A stretch of DNA of 64,000 bases from Priestia megaterium. Lineage in GTDB: Bacteria; Bacillota; Bacilli; Bacillales; Bacillaceae_H. Under the pieces are notes generated by a model that was not told the origin of the DNA, ran no database searches, and saw only the letters and a list, made by a program, of their open reading frames with translations. Below are positions 43,205 through 52,864 of this stretch, one piece after another; position 1 is the first letter of the stretch, and every line of letters begins with the position of its first letter. The stretch is taken from positions 2,394,001 through 2,458,000 of the forward strand of contig NZ_CP085442.1 in NCBI RefSeq assembly GCF_023824195.1, given 5' to 3'. A program made the translations under genes and the position numbers.

Positions 43205-44812
43205 ATGCGTTTTCTTCACATGAATAGAAGACCTAGCTTACTTGCCCAAATTACTTTACTCATCACGGTAGTTATTCTTGTTAGTACCGTCCTTGTATGC
43301 ATTTTATTTTCTGCAATGGTAGATGAAATTGTCGAAAAATATGTGGGTAAGCAAGCTATGACATTAGCAAAATTAGCTTCTGAAGACAAAATGATTGTAA
43401 AAGCTTTTAAGAATAAAAATCCTTCTGAGAACATCCAACCTGTTGCAGAAAAAATAAGAAAAACCACTGGGGCAGATTACGTCACCATCGCTAATGATAA
43501 AGGAATCCGCTATTCTCATCCCAATAGTAGCTATATTGGAAAACATACCAAGACAAGCAACGAAGCTGCTTTAAAGGAGCATCAATCCATTATTTATAAA
43601 GGAAAAGGAATTTCAGGATTTGCAATTAAAGCCAAAACCCCCATATGGGATAGCCGAGGAAACGTAATAGGCGTTTCTTCGGTAGGGTTTCTTGTAAGCA
43701 ATATAGAAAAACAGATTAATGATTATAGAATAAAAATTATTAAACTGTCCTGTATTCCTTTTCTTATTGGATCATTTGGAGCTTTTTTCATCGCAAGGCG
43801 GGTAAAAAGACTAATATTTGGACTTGAACCGGAGGAAATTTCCTTTCTTTTTAAAGAAAAAGAGGCTACCCTCGAATCCATTCGAGATGCTACTGTTACT
43901 GTAAATGTCGAAAAATATGTAACGTCGATGAACAGAAGGGCTAGAGAACTATTTGGTCATCTTCAAATAGGAGGAGAGATAAAGAACGCCCGTTTAGGAC
44001 AGCTAATTGATCAAGCGATAGAAAAGCAGCGGGTGTATTCTAACCAGTCCCTTGTACTAGATGGTCAGCAGTATATTTTAGATTTATCTCCTATTGTAAG
44101 AAAAAAAGAAGTGCAGGGTATCGTCCTTACTATAAGAACTTTATCTCAAATTGAAGAATTGACAGAAGAGATTTCTAAAATTAAAATGTTTTCTGATAAT
44201 TTACGTGCTCAAAATCACGAATTTTTAAATAAGCTGAACGTGATTTATGGATTGTTAAAGTTAAAGAAGTATGAGCATGTCATGCAAATGATTTCATCAG
44301 AGGTAAAGGAACGCCAAGATATTATTTCTTTTTTAATGTCTTCTGTAAAGGATCCTTTGATTGCGGCATGCTTACTTGGAAAGATCAATCGTTCGAAAGA
44401 ATTAGACGTTACTTTAGAAATTGACCAAGATAGTAACTTAACAAGTACTTTAGATATCGAAGACGCAAAAAACGTTGTTTCTATCTTGGGGAATTTAATT
44501 GATAATGCGCTCGAGGCTGTGCGAGAACATAAAGGGAACGTGCTGGTATCTTTTACAGATGTAGGAAATGACCTGATTTTTGAAGTTGAAGACAATGGAC
44601 AAGGGATATCAAAAGAAGTAGAAAATATGATTTTTATAGATGGTTACACAACGAAAAAAGGTGAAAATCACGGAATTGGATTGACTATTGTTAAAAGATC
44701 TGTAGAGCTGCTTAAAGGTGAACTATACATAAGCAAAAGTATGTTACAAGGAGCAAGATTCACATTAGTTATCCCAAAGCTATTAAATAATGAAAAGGAA
44801 GAATCGATATGA
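43205..44812 (+). CDS. citS: Citrate/dicarboxylate-type sensor histidine kinase (CitS/DcuS family)
   Basis: 535 residues. N-terminal transmembrane helix (about 15-38), periplasmic-type PAS/CitA sensor (about 40-175: TGADYVTIANDKGIRYSHP), second helix (about 180-198), cytosolic PAS, then the SPOB/DcuS-type His box NHEFLNKLNVIYG (His338) and a HATPase (NLIDNALEAV, DNGQGIS). This family senses citrate, fumarate or malate outside the cell. AAAGGAGG sets the start. The stop overlaps the regulator start by four bases. Confidence 0.85.
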   Translation: MRFLHMNRRPSLLAQITLLITVVILVSTVLVCILFSAMVDEIVEKYVGKQAMTLAKLASEDKMIVKAFKNKNPSENIQPVAEKIRKTTGADYVTIANDKGIRYSHPNSSYIGKHTKTSNEAALKEHQSIIYKGKGISGFAIKAKTPIWDSRGNVIGVSSVGFLVSNIEKQINDYRIKIIKLSCIPFLIGSFGAFFIARRVKRLIFGLEPEEISFLFKEKEATLESIRDATVTVNVEKYVTSMNRRARELFGHLQIGGEIKNARLGQLIDQAIEKQRVYSNQSLVLDGQQYILDLSPIVRKKEVQGIVLTIRTLSQIEELTEEISKIKMFSDNLRAQNHEFLNKLNVIYGLLKLKKYEHVMQMISSEVKERQDIISFLMSSVKDPLIAACLLGKINRSKELDVTLEIDQDSNLTSTLDIEDAKNVVSILGNLIDNALEAVREHKGNVLVSFTDVGNDLIFEVEDNGQGISKEVENMIFIDGYTTKKGENHGIGLTIVKRSVELLKGELYISKSMLQGARFTLVIPKLLNNEKEESI

Positions 44813-45516
44813 CTGAAAATCAAATTAATGTCATGATTATAGAAGATGATTCTACAGCTGCACAAATTTATGAACAGTTTACTAAGAAACTAGAGCATTT
44901 CACTGTTGTTGCGACAGCAGGATCTGGAGAACAGGCTTTAGAATTACTAACAATATTTACGCCGCAATTAATTTTATTAGACGTCTTTTTACCAGATATC
45001 AACGGAGTGGAACTGCTATGGGAAATCAGAAAGAAGTATCGAGGAATCGACATTATTTTAATAACAGCAGCCAATGATGTTAAGACAGTAGGGGAAGCAA
45101 TAAGAGGAGGAGCATTTGGTTATTTGGTGAAACCTGTAATTATTGATAAATTTTTATCTACTTTAAAACATTATCAGTCTACGAGAACAGAATTAACTGA
45201 AAATAAAATGATTAACCAAGATAAAATAGACCATTTATTTAGAACACATCATAACCGCCACAATCAATCAGCGGCTGCAGTAACAGAATTCCCTAAAGGT
45301 ATTGATAAACATACTCTTCGTTTAGTAAGAGATAAAGTTCGCGAAGTTCAGAAAAGCTTGAATGTAGATGAGTTTGCTCAATTAGTGGGTATCAGCTATT
45401 CAACAATGAGAAGGTATTTAGAGTATTTAGTATCGTGTAAGGAAATGCAGGTGGAAATAGTGTATGGAAGTGTAGGGAGGCCTGAGCGGAAATACCGAGT
45501 AACTAATCTTATATAA
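44809..45516 (+). CDS. citT: CitT/DcuR-type response regulator
   Basis: 235 residues: receiver domain (phospho-acceptor Asp58 in LILLDVFLPD, acidic pair Glu/Asp near 12-13, Lys in YLVKPVI) and a C-terminal DNA-binding domain of the CitB/DcuR type (VDEFAQLVGISYSTMRRYLEYLV). The start ATGA overlaps the kinase stop, so the two are translationally coupled. Expected to activate the transporter gene 200 bases downstream. Confidence 0.88.
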   Translation: MTENQINVMIIEDDSTAAQIYEQFTKKLEHFTVVATAGSGEQALELLTIFTPQLILLDVFLPDINGVELLWEIRKKYRGIDIILITAANDVKTVGEAIRGGAFGYLVKPVIIDKFLSTLKHYQSTRTELTENKMINQDKIDHLFRTHHNRHNQSAAAVTEFPKGIDKHTLRLVRDKVREVQKSLNVDEFAQLVGISYSTMRRYLEYLVSCKEMQVEIVYGSVGRPERKYRVTNLI

Positions 45517-45555
45517 AAACGAGATAGCGGACAAAGAACCGCTATCTCGTTTTTA
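45515..45555 (+). terminator. Terminator after citT
   Basis: AAAAACGAGATAGCGG / CCGCTATCTCGTTTTT, 16-bp stem. Confidence 0.9.
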
Positions 45556-45680
45556 TGTAGAAATTATGCATGAAAAAAATGAAAAGAATTACTTTTATAA
45601 AAGATATTAAACTTATGTTGGTTATCTATGAACCTGTTTTAACAACTGATACCTTTTTAGTAACGTGTAGTAAATAAAAA

Positions 45681-45694
45681 TGAAAACGTTATCG
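45681..45694. promoter_or_regulatory. cre-like site (CcpA) before the citrate transporter gene
   Basis: TGAAAACGTTATCG fits the cre consensus TGWAANCGNTNWCA except for the last base. It ends six bases before the GGAGG ribosome site. Carbon catabolite repression of citrate transport is known in B. subtilis. Confidence 0.55.
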
Positions 45695-45714
45695 AAAAAG
45701 GAGGAAAAATATCT

Positions 45715-47025
45715 ATGCTTTCTTTATTAGGATTTTTAATGGTTGCAGTGTTCATGTATTTAATTATGTCAAAGCGACTTACCCCAATGGTTGCTCTTAT
45801 AATTATTCCAATCATATTTGGTCTAATAGGTGGTTTTGCTAGTGGAATGGGACCTATGATGCTAGAGGGTGTAAAAGACATTGCCCCTACAGCTATTATG
45901 ATTTTATTTGCTATTTTATATTTTGGATTAATGATTGATTCAGGATTGTTTGACCCTCTTGTTTCATTTATTTTAAAGGTTGTAAAAGGAGATCCTCTAA
46001 AAATCGTTGTCGGAACTGCTGTGCTTTCAATGATGGTTGCTTTAGATGGGGATGGAACTACTACCTATATGATAACGGTCTCTTCTTTGCTTCCGCTATA
46101 TAAACGTCTAGAAATGAATCCACTTATCCTGGCAGGAGTTGCGATGCTATCTATGGGAGTCATGAATATGACCCCATGGGGAGGTGCTTCTGCTATGGCT
46201 ATGAGTTCATTAAATTTAGATTCGTCTCAGTTGTTTTTGCCTTTGATACCTGTAATGGGTTTTGGACTTCTATGGGTGCTGCTTGTTTCTTTTGTCCTTG
46301 GAAGAAGGGAAAGAAAAAGGTTAGGAGTTATCAATATTAAACATTCTGCAAATGAAATTGCACACGCACATGAATTAGAGGGGACAGCGCAACACCCAGA
46401 CTATCGACGTCCTAAGTTAGTATGGTTTAATTTTCTCCTTACCGTTAGTCTTATGGTGTGCTTAATTATGGACTTTATGTCGCTGATGCTTTTGTTCATG
46501 GTAGCGTTTGCTATTGCATTATTAATAAATTATCCAAACATCAAAGATCAACAGCAGCGAATTTCATCTCATGCAAATAATGCGGTAGCCGTCGTTTCAA
46601 TTGTTATTGCAGCAGGTATTTTTACAGGAATTATGTCTGGAACAAAGATGATTGATGCTATGGCAAATACACTTGTAGGAATAATCCCAGATGCAATGGG
46701 CCCTTTTTTGCCAGTTGTAGTAGCATTTTTAAGTGCTCCTTTTACATTTTTTATGTCTAATAATGCCTTTTATTTTGGCGTATTGCCGATTATTGCTCAA
46801 GCTGCCGAAAGTTATGGCATTAGCGCAGCTGAAATTGGAAGAGCTGCTATCTTAGGACAACCTGTTCACGTGATAAGTCCCTTGGTAGCAGCAGCTCACT
46901 TATTAATTGGAATGGTAGGAATTGAATTTAGTGATTTGCAACGCTTTTTAATTAAGTGGGCGCTAGGAACTACGGCAGTGATGACAATAGCTGCATTAAT
47001 TTTAGGCGTTATTTCTATTGGATAA
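45715..47025 (+). CDS. citM: Citrate transporter, CitMHS family
   Basis: 436 residues with about 11 to 12 transmembrane segments. CitMHS blocks seen: LDGDGTTTYMITVSSLLPLYK, NMTPWGGASAMAMSS, MSNNAFYFGVLP, GQPVHVISPLV (short pieces of longer conserved runs). It imports citrate complexed with a divalent metal ion, coupled to protons. CitM (Mg) and CitH (Ca) cannot be separated here. Placement after the two-component pair and the cre-like site fit inducer control plus catabolite repression. Confidence 0.85.
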   Translation: MLSLLGFLMVAVFMYLIMSKRLTPMVALIIIPIIFGLIGGFASGMGPMMLEGVKDIAPTAIMILFAILYFGLMIDSGLFDPLVSFILKVVKGDPLKIVVGTAVLSMMVALDGDGTTTYMITVSSLLPLYKRLEMNPLILAGVAMLSMGVMNMTPWGGASAMAMSSLNLDSSQLFLPLIPVMGFGLLWVLLVSFVLGRRERKRLGVINIKHSANEIAHAHELEGTAQHPDYRRPKLVWFNFLLTVSLMVCLIMDFMSLMLLFMVAFAIALLINYPNIKDQQQRISSHANNAVAVVSIVIAAGIFTGIMSGTKMIDAMANTLVGIIPDAMGPFLPVVVAFLSAPFTFFMSNNAFYFGVLPIIAQAAESYGISAAEIGRAAILGQPVHVISPLVAAAHLLIGMVGIEFSDLQRFLIKWALGTTAVMTIAALILGVISIG

Positions 47026-47051
47026 AAAAAGACCCCGAAGGGTCTTTTTTT
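47024..47051. terminator. Bidirectional terminator between convergent genes
   Basis: AAAAAAAGACCC-CGAA-GGGTCTTTTTTT. Confidence 0.9.
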
Positions 47052-47057
47052 ATACTC

Positions 47058-47657
47058 TTACGTTGAACTAGACTGTTCGCTGCAGCTGCTTTTTTTAAAA
47101 TAGAACTTATAAATTAAAAATCCGCATACAGCCACTACCGCTGCAATTAGAATATAGGTTTGTGCATCTGAGATAAAAGATTGAATGGACTTAAAGTTTC
47201 CGATTTGTCCTAACCAAAGCATAGCAATATTCAAAGGAAAGATACCAAGAAACGTGAGCAGAGCAAACGGCATAGGTTTTACTTTAGATAGCCCTGAAAG
47301 GTAGGAAATGTAGTTGCCGAGCCCTAAAGGACGAGCAATAGCAATACTCCATAATCCGCATTTTTTAAACCATTTTTGTGATTTCTCAAATGCTTTTTTC
47401 TTTTTTGATAATTTTTTCTTTACCTTATCTTCTAATTTATAGCCTATCCCATACGGTATAAAGCTAAAAGCTGTATAAACGGCGCTTCCTGCAAAAGCAA
47501 TTAATAATAATTTCACTATGTGCATGTTTAATAAGTATCCGTAGGTAAGGGTGAGAAGAGAACCAGGAAACGGCAGGGAGGAAGCCTCAATGGCCAGTCC
47601 GCTTAAAAGTCCCCAAATTCCAAATTGTTTCAGTAAGTCTGTTATGAAATGTAGCAT
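47058..47657 (-). CDS. DedA-family membrane protein
   Basis: 199 residues of the DedA/VTT fold: a re-entrant front loop with SSLPFPGSLLTLTYGYL, the GIGYKLE region, the conserved ARPLGLGNYISYLSGLS stretch and C-terminal helices. DedA proteins are lipid scramblases or flippases linked to undecaprenyl phosphate recycling. Which lipid is moved here is not known. AGAGGCGATC precedes the start. Confidence 0.85.
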   Translation of the reverse strand: MLHFITDLLKQFGIWGLLSGLAIEASSLPFPGSLLTLTYGYLLNMHIVKLLLIAFAGSAVYTAFSFIPYGIGYKLEDKVKKKLSKKKKAFEKSQKWFKKCGLWSIAIARPLGLGNYISYLSGLSKVKPMPFALLTFLGIFPLNIAMLWLGQIGNFKSIQSFISDAQTYILIAAVVAVCGFLIYKFYFKKSSCSEQSSST

Positions 47658-47993
47658 AAGATCGCCTCTTTTTCTGTGTCATAACATTCAAATACCCATC
47701 TATATGTTCGGAAAAACTTATAAGAGAAAAGAAAATAAAGGAAGAAAGCGGGATGTGACAGAAAAAACTTAGCTTGTACAAAGAAAAAGGAAGGAAGTGT
47801 ATTTTATAGCTTCTACTCAGAGTAAAATTATAGGGGAAAAATAACCGAGTGTAAATTTCAAAATAAAATACGACTTTTATTCATAGTTTTGATTCCTTTT
47901 ATTCATTTTACTTATAAAACTAACGGGTGTAAACTTGTTGTGTTGTGAAATAATCCATTATGTATAAGTATTAAAAGGAAAGGAGGTTACCGT
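47658..47993. other. Intergenic region between divergent DedA and GntP genes
   Basis: 336 bases without a convincing gene. It must carry both promoters. I see AT-rich DNA and no clear operator or RNA element. Confidence 0.6.
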
Positions 47994-49274
47994 GTGGTTA
48001 TTATTGTAGGATTGTTATTGTTGATGTTTTTTGCTTATCTAGGATGGTCTATTATCTGGGTGGCACCTGTTGTAGCTACGTTCGTTGCTTATTTTAGCGG
48101 TTTAAAAGTACTGCCTACTTATACAGATGTTTATATGGGAGGGTTTGTAGATTTCGCTGCAAAATGGTTCCCCATCTTTTTATTAGGAGCCGTCTTTGGA
48201 AAGCTAATGGAAGATACAGGCGCAGCTAAATCGTTGGCGCAGCGTATTGCTAAATTATTTGGAAGTAAAAGAGCCATTTTAGGGGTGCTGATTGCTTCAG
48301 CCATTTTGACATACGGCGGAGTGAGTCTATTCGTTGTTGTCTTTGCGATTTATCCTTTAGCAATCGCGCTATTTCGAGAAGCTAACGTATCGCGAAATTT
48401 ACTGCCAGCAACCATTGCACTCGGAGCATTTACGTTTACAATGACAGCGATTCCAGGTACGCCTCAAATTCAAAATCTGATTCCGACTGCTACATTTAAA
48501 ACCAATGCAATGTCCGGTTCGATTATTGGAATTGTCTCGGGTCTTATTATGGCGGTAGGAGGATATTTATGGTTAGCTTATCGCGATAAAAAATTAAAAG
48601 CTAAAAATCAAGGGTTTACCGAGCCTAATGAATCATCGGTCGCAGCGAGTGAAGAGCAGGACTCGATGAATGTAATATTAGCTATTTTACCGCTGATTGT
48701 CGTTGTCGTGACATTAAACGTTTTAAAATGGGAGCCTATCGTTTCGTTATTAATTGGTATTTTTTCTATTTTACTTATTAATTTTAAACACTATAAGAAG
48801 TTTATTTCTTCTATAAATGAAGGAGCAAAAGGATCCGTGATGGCTGTTATTAACACGAGTGCAGCAGTAGGTTTTGGCTCGGTTATTACAGCAGTGCCAG
48901 AGTTTAAAGATGTCACGCATGTGTTGCTAAACGTTTCGAGTAATCCGCTCGTTTCAGAAGCGTTAAGCGTTCAAGTGCTAGCGATGATCACGGGTTCAGC
49001 ATCTGGTGGTATGGGTATTGCACTTCAAGCATTAGGAGATACGTGGTATCACTTGTCTCAAACGACGAATTTAAGTGCCGATGCTCTTCACCGTATTGCA
49101 AGTGTTGCGTCAGGTGCATCTATTTTACCGCATAACGGTGCATTGTTAACGCTCTTAGCTGTAACTGGTCTTCGGCATAAAGAAACGTATAAAGACGTAT
49201 TTGTTGTTGCATTTATCATCCCGACAATCGCTTTATTTGCAGGAGTCGCATTAGCGGCAGCCGGTATTATTTAA
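47994..49274 (+). CDS. GntP-family permease
   Basis: 426 residues from a GTG start (AAAGGAAAGGAGG upstream) with about 12 transmembrane segments. GntP features: FGKLMEDTGAAKSLAQRI, TAIPGTPQIQNLIPT, TGSASGGMGIAL. The family takes up gluconate or small hydroxy acids with protons. The downstream 3-hydroxybutyrate dehydrogenase suggests 3-hydroxybutyrate as substrate, as in yxjC of B. subtilis. Confidence 0.85.
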   Translation: MVIIVGLLLLMFFAYLGWSIIWVAPVVATFVAYFSGLKVLPTYTDVYMGGFVDFAAKWFPIFLLGAVFGKLMEDTGAAKSLAQRIAKLFGSKRAILGVLIASAILTYGGVSLFVVVFAIYPLAIALFREANVSRNLLPATIALGAFTFTMTAIPGTPQIQNLIPTATFKTNAMSGSIIGIVSGLIMAVGGYLWLAYRDKKLKAKNQGFTEPNESSVAASEEQDSMNVILAILPLIVVVVTLNVLKWEPIVSLLIGIFSILLINFKHYKKFISSINEGAKGSVMAVINTSAAVGFGSVITAVPEFKDVTHVLLNVSSNPLVSEALSVQVLAMITGSASGGMGIALQALGDTWYHLSQTTNLSADALHRIASVASGASILPHNGALLTLLAVTGLRHKETYKDVFVVAFIIPTIALFAGVALAAAGII

Positions 49275-49293
49275 AAACAGGAGGAGAATACAC

Positions 49294-50070
49294 ATGGTTG
49301 AAAATCAAGTAATTGTAATCACAGGAGCAGCAAGAGGAATTGGGTTTGAAATAGGTAAACGATTCGCAGAAAACGGCGGAAAAATTGTGTTATCCGACAT
49401 TGATCAAGCTGCTGTAGAAGTTGCAACACAAAATCTTCGTGAAGCTGGATTTGAAGCGCTTGGTGTCAAAGCCGATGTAACAAAAGAAGAAGAAATCAAA
49501 CATTTAATTGAAACAGCAAACGCACATTTTGGAGCGGTTCATACGTTCATTAATAACGCTGGTTTGCAGCATGTTTCTCCAATCGAAGAGTTTCCAACTG
49601 AAAAATATGAGTTAATGATTAAAATTATGCTAACAGCTCCATTTATGGCGATTAAGCACGCGTTTCCGATTATGAAAAAACAAGGTTTCGGTCGTATTAT
49701 TAACGTTTCTTCTATCAACGGTTTAATCGGTTTTGCGGGCAAAGCAGCTTATAACAGTGCTAAACATGGTGTAATTGGCTTAACAAAAGTAGCGGCTCTT
49801 GAAGGCGCAGCACACGGTATTACGGTTAATGCACTTTGTCCTGGCTATGTGGATACACCATTAGTTAGAGGTCAGTTAGATGGTTTAGCTAAAACAAGAA
49901 ACGTACCATTGGAAAGCGTTCTTGAAGAAGTTATTTATCCTTTAGTCCCTCAAAAAAGATTACTAGACGTGAGCGAAATTGCTGACTATGCTATCTTCTT
50001 GGCTAGTGATAAAGCAAAAGGTGTAACTGGTCAAGCGGTAGTAATGGACGGCGGATATACAGCTCAATAA
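49294..50070 (+). CDS. bdhA: 3-Hydroxybutyrate dehydrogenase (SDR)
   Basis: 258 residues. NAD motif TGAARGIG, aspartate in VLSDIDQAA (NAD preference), NNAGLQHVSPIEEFP, catalytic Ser in NVSSINGLIG, Tyr-Lys in AAYNSAKHG, and LCPGYVDTPLV. The H-Q and C-P-G pattern is typical of D-3-hydroxybutyrate dehydrogenase, which makes acetoacetate. The gene follows the permease by 19 bases with GGAGGAG. The pair could use 3-hydroxybutyrate from polyhydroxybutyrate. Confidence 0.9.
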   Translation: MVENQVIVITGAARGIGFEIGKRFAENGGKIVLSDIDQAAVEVATQNLREAGFEALGVKADVTKEEEIKHLIETANAHFGAVHTFINNAGLQHVSPIEEFPTEKYELMIKIMLTAPFMAIKHAFPIMKKQGFGRIINVSSINGLIGFAGKAAYNSAKHGVIGLTKVAALEGAAHGITVNALCPGYVDTPLVRGQLDGLAKTRNVPLESVLEEVIYPLVPQKRLLDVSEIADYAIFLASDKAKGVTGQAVVMDGGYTAQ

Positions 50071-50089
50071 AAAATAGAATAAATCATCA

Positions 50090-50130
50090 AAAGCATAAAG
50101 GAGTCTAATGAGTTCCTTTATGCTTTTTTA
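50090..50130 (+). terminator. Terminator after bdhA
   Basis: AAAAGCATAAAGGA / TCCTTTATGCTTTT stem with T-run. Confidence 0.9.
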
Positions 50131-50265
50131 GGTTATATCTATTCTATTGAGTTAATCAACGTTAGAATATAACTAGGCTATACATAAAAAAGCCTCATAT
50201 GCTATTTCTACTGTAAAGATAAATAGTATGATAAAAAAGCGTACAGATTAGAAAGGATGATACAT

Positions 50266-51726
50266 ATGGTGCAAACAGTAAATGACTTAATTAAACATCC
50301 GGTTTTTTATTTCTTTAACGAAATTTCAGCTATTCCTAGAGAATCTGGAAATGAAAAGAAAATTAGTGACTATTTAGTTTCTTTTGCAAAAGAAAGAAGC
50401 CTTGAAGTTATACAAGACGAGGCTTTAAATGTAATCATTAAAAAGCCGGCAGCTAAAGGATATGAAGATGCTCCAGCCATCATTTTGCAAGGACATATGG
50501 ACATGGTATGCGAGTTAAATAAAGGAACTGTCCATGATTTCGAAAAAGATCCGCTTCAACTGCGAATTGTGGAAGATATGCTTTATGCAAATGGTACTAC
50601 GCTAGGAGCTGACAACGGGATTGCAGTGGCGTATGCACTGGCTTTACTAGATGCTCACAATATAGCGCACCCCCCTCTTGAAGTAGTCATTACTACTGAG
50701 GAAGAAACAACTATGGGCGGAGCCATTACTGTAAATCCAGCTCATTTTGAAGGGGAAATCTTTATTAATCTTGATACAGAAGAAGATGGAAAGCTGCTTG
50801 TCAGCAGCGCAGGCGGGGTAAAAGGCGTGCTTCGTATTCCTGTAAACTGGGAATCGTCTTCCGATAACTCAGAAACATACAGCTTAAGCATCGGTGGATT
50901 GCGCGGCGGACATTCCGGAATGGAAATTGACAAAGAAAGAGGAAATGCTAATAAACTGCTAGGTAGGGTGCTATATGATTTACAACAAGAACTTTCCTAC
51001 TCCTTAAGCAGCATTAGTGGAGGATTAAAATCAAATGCGGTTCCCCGTGAATCAGAAGCAATTCTAACGGTCGAGCCTTCTGAGGTAGGGAAGCTAGAAG
51101 ATAAGGTTCGTAAGTGGAACGAAATAGTAAAAAATGAATTACAAGCGGCTGATCCGAGCGTGTATGTGGAAATGAACAAATCTTCTTCCGTTAAGAAATG
51201 TTTTACAAAAGAAACAACAGAACGAATTGTACAAGCCATTATGCTAACACCAAACGGCGTTCAAAGCATGAGTATGAATATTGAAGGATTAGTAGAATCT
51301 TCTACCAACTTAGGTGTGATTACGACGACAGAGTCTGAGATTGTTTTTCAAAATGAAATCCGCAGCTCAGTAAAAAGCTTAAAAGAAAAAATAGTAAGCC
51401 AAGTGCGCATACTTGCTCAAGTAGTCGGAGGAAGAGTTGAAACAAAAGGTAATTATCCTGAATGGGCGTACAATGGAGATTCAAAAATTCGTGAATTATG
51501 TAAAAAGGTTTACAAAGAAAAGTATGGAGAAGAGGCGGAGATCATAGCCATCCATGCTGGAATTGAATGCGGTATTTTTCTAGAAAAAATCCCTGGATTA
51601 GACGCCATTTCGCTCGGACCCGATATGTACGACGTTCATACACCTGATGAACACCTGAGCATTCCGTCTACTATTAAGACGTGGGAATATTTATTAGCAG
51701 TATTAAAAGAAGCAAATAAGATATAA
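50266..51726 (+). CDS. pepD: Aminoacyl-histidine dipeptidase PepD (M20)
   Basis: 486 residues, the usual length. M20C peptidase motifs: QGHMDMVCE (His and Asp ligands), GADNGIAVA (bridging Asp), TTEEETTMGG (general base Glu), and IHAGIECG near the C-terminus. A lid domain with GLRGGHSGMEI follows. It cleaves Xaa-His and other dipeptides in the cytosol with zinc. GAAAGGATGATACAT selects ATG 50266 rather than 50257. Confidence 0.92.
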   Translation: MVQTVNDLIKHPVFYFFNEISAIPRESGNEKKISDYLVSFAKERSLEVIQDEALNVIIKKPAAKGYEDAPAIILQGHMDMVCELNKGTVHDFEKDPLQLRIVEDMLYANGTTLGADNGIAVAYALALLDAHNIAHPPLEVVITTEEETTMGGAITVNPAHFEGEIFINLDTEEDGKLLVSSAGGVKGVLRIPVNWESSSDNSETYSLSIGGLRGGHSGMEIDKERGNANKLLGRVLYDLQQELSYSLSSISGGLKSNAVPRESEAILTVEPSEVGKLEDKVRKWNEIVKNELQAADPSVYVEMNKSSSVKKCFTKETTERIVQAIMLTPNGVQSMSMNIEGLVESSTNLGVITTTESEIVFQNEIRSSVKSLKEKIVSQVRILAQVVGGRVETKGNYPEWAYNGDSKIRELCKKVYKEKYGEEAEIIAIHAGIECGIFLEKIPGLDAISLGPDMYDVHTPDEHLSIPSTIKTWEYLLAVLKEANKI

Positions 51727-51754
51727 AGTCATCATCATTCCTATAGTTTTTTTT

Positions 51755-52028
51755 AGAGGCTGGGACAAAAGTCGGTTCGTTAACGTTAACCACGAACTAT
51801 CTATTAAAAATGGATAAATAGTTCGTGGTTTTTTATGATCATGGTGATCGTAGATTTCGTGTATGCAGGTCCTTCTAGCTGTTGGTTGGAGGGCAAGGCG
51901 AAGACACCTGCGGGAAAAGCGGAGCCATGCACGGAAATCAACAGTGGTGTCACAAGCAGTCCAGCTCATTTATCCCGATTTTCCGTCTTTAGATTGGATT
52001 CATTTCGTTATACCTCACTCTCTTTTTT
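51755..52028 (+). repeat. Interspersed structured repeat, copy B
   Basis: Opens AGAGGCTGGGACAAAAG and closes with TACCTCACTCTCTTTTTT. The hairpin AACCACGAACTAT (51788-51800) with ATAGTTCGTGGTT (51818-51830) runs into T's; its stem sequence differs fully from copies A and C although the structure is kept. The block GCACGGAAATCAACAG is near 51930. It carries a shorter GC-rich part than copy C. Small ORFs here are not genes. With its flanks it fills the 490-base gap 51727-52216. Confidence 0.85.
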
Positions 52029-52216
52029 CATTCGTCATTTATCAGATAATAAGCAGGGTTCCGTCAACATGTCAGGCAATTGAGAACATTTATGTAAGCG
52101 TTTTACAAATAAAGGTTTTAAAACGGGCCTAAAAGAGGTAAACAATTACTAAAACGATAGACAAATGAATTCAAAACAAGCTCTGCAACTAATAAATTAG
52201 TAGGGAGAGAATGTAT

Positions 52217-52690
52217 ATGAATGATAATAGTCTTATCAAGGATCCCTTTTTGGAAAAAGGAGAAATTGAATTTTTAGAATTAAAGAAAGACGAAATACGT
52301 TATCTAAAGTTCGATCGGTTTTTGAAAGTGATTAAAGCACTTAATCAACGCAGTGATAAAGGCTACCAGAGTCTTATGCTTTCCGTTGATGGCTTTAAAG
52401 GTAATTCAAGAGAATTATATGAGATAGAGGAGTTTCGCAGATACGTAAATTTGTTAATTAATCAAGTTCCTCAAATATTATTTTATATTCATGATAAAAA
52501 CAAAATGACTAATCAAATTTTGAAAAGTCTATCAAACAATAGCAGCCAACCGGCCTCTATAGATCCTAAAAGAGCACGTTTAATGATTGATGCCATACAG
52601 GAGCAAGTAGAGAAAACAGAGGATAAAGAGATAAAGGAGAATCTTTCTGAATTCGTATGTAAAATCCAGAGCTTTGTGAATCAGTATTAA
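52217..52690 (+). CDS. Unknown 157-residue protein
   Basis: AGGGAGAGA selects ATG 52217. Acidic, mixed alpha/beta (EFLELKKDEIRYLKFDRFLK) with a helical C-terminal half (IDAIQEQVEKTEDKEIKEN). No membrane segment and no known motif. Its own terminator follows. Confidence 0.6.
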   Translation: MNDNSLIKDPFLEKGEIEFLELKKDEIRYLKFDRFLKVIKALNQRSDKGYQSLMLSVDGFKGNSRELYEIEEFRRYVNLLINQVPQILFYIHDKNKMTNQILKSLSNNSSQPASIDPKRARLMIDAIQEQVEKTEDKEIKENLSEFVCKIQSFVNQY

Positions 52691-52722
52691 CAGTTCCCAA
52701 TAGAAAAGCAGAATCCATATTA

Positions 52723-52762
52723 TAAAAAAGTACGAGAACTCAAAGTTTCTCGTGCTTTTTTA
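52723..52762 (+). terminator. Terminator after the 157-residue unknown
   Basis: AAAAAAGTACGAGAAACT-like stem with AGTTTCTCGTGCTTTTTT; one G-U pair. Confidence 0.8.
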
Positions 52763-52864
52763 TTGGAAAAACTGTAGAAAGAGAAAAGGATTATCAACAT
52801 ATATTGATAAATAATAATGGTAAAGCTTCATATTCTGCCGTGAAATAACAAGGAGGAATGAACA

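Noticed and set aside
51835..52132. Two overlapping open frames inside repeat copy B, and one on the minus strand at 51703-51969
   Set aside because: All are in the structured repeat or its flank, with no ribosome site or conserved frame.
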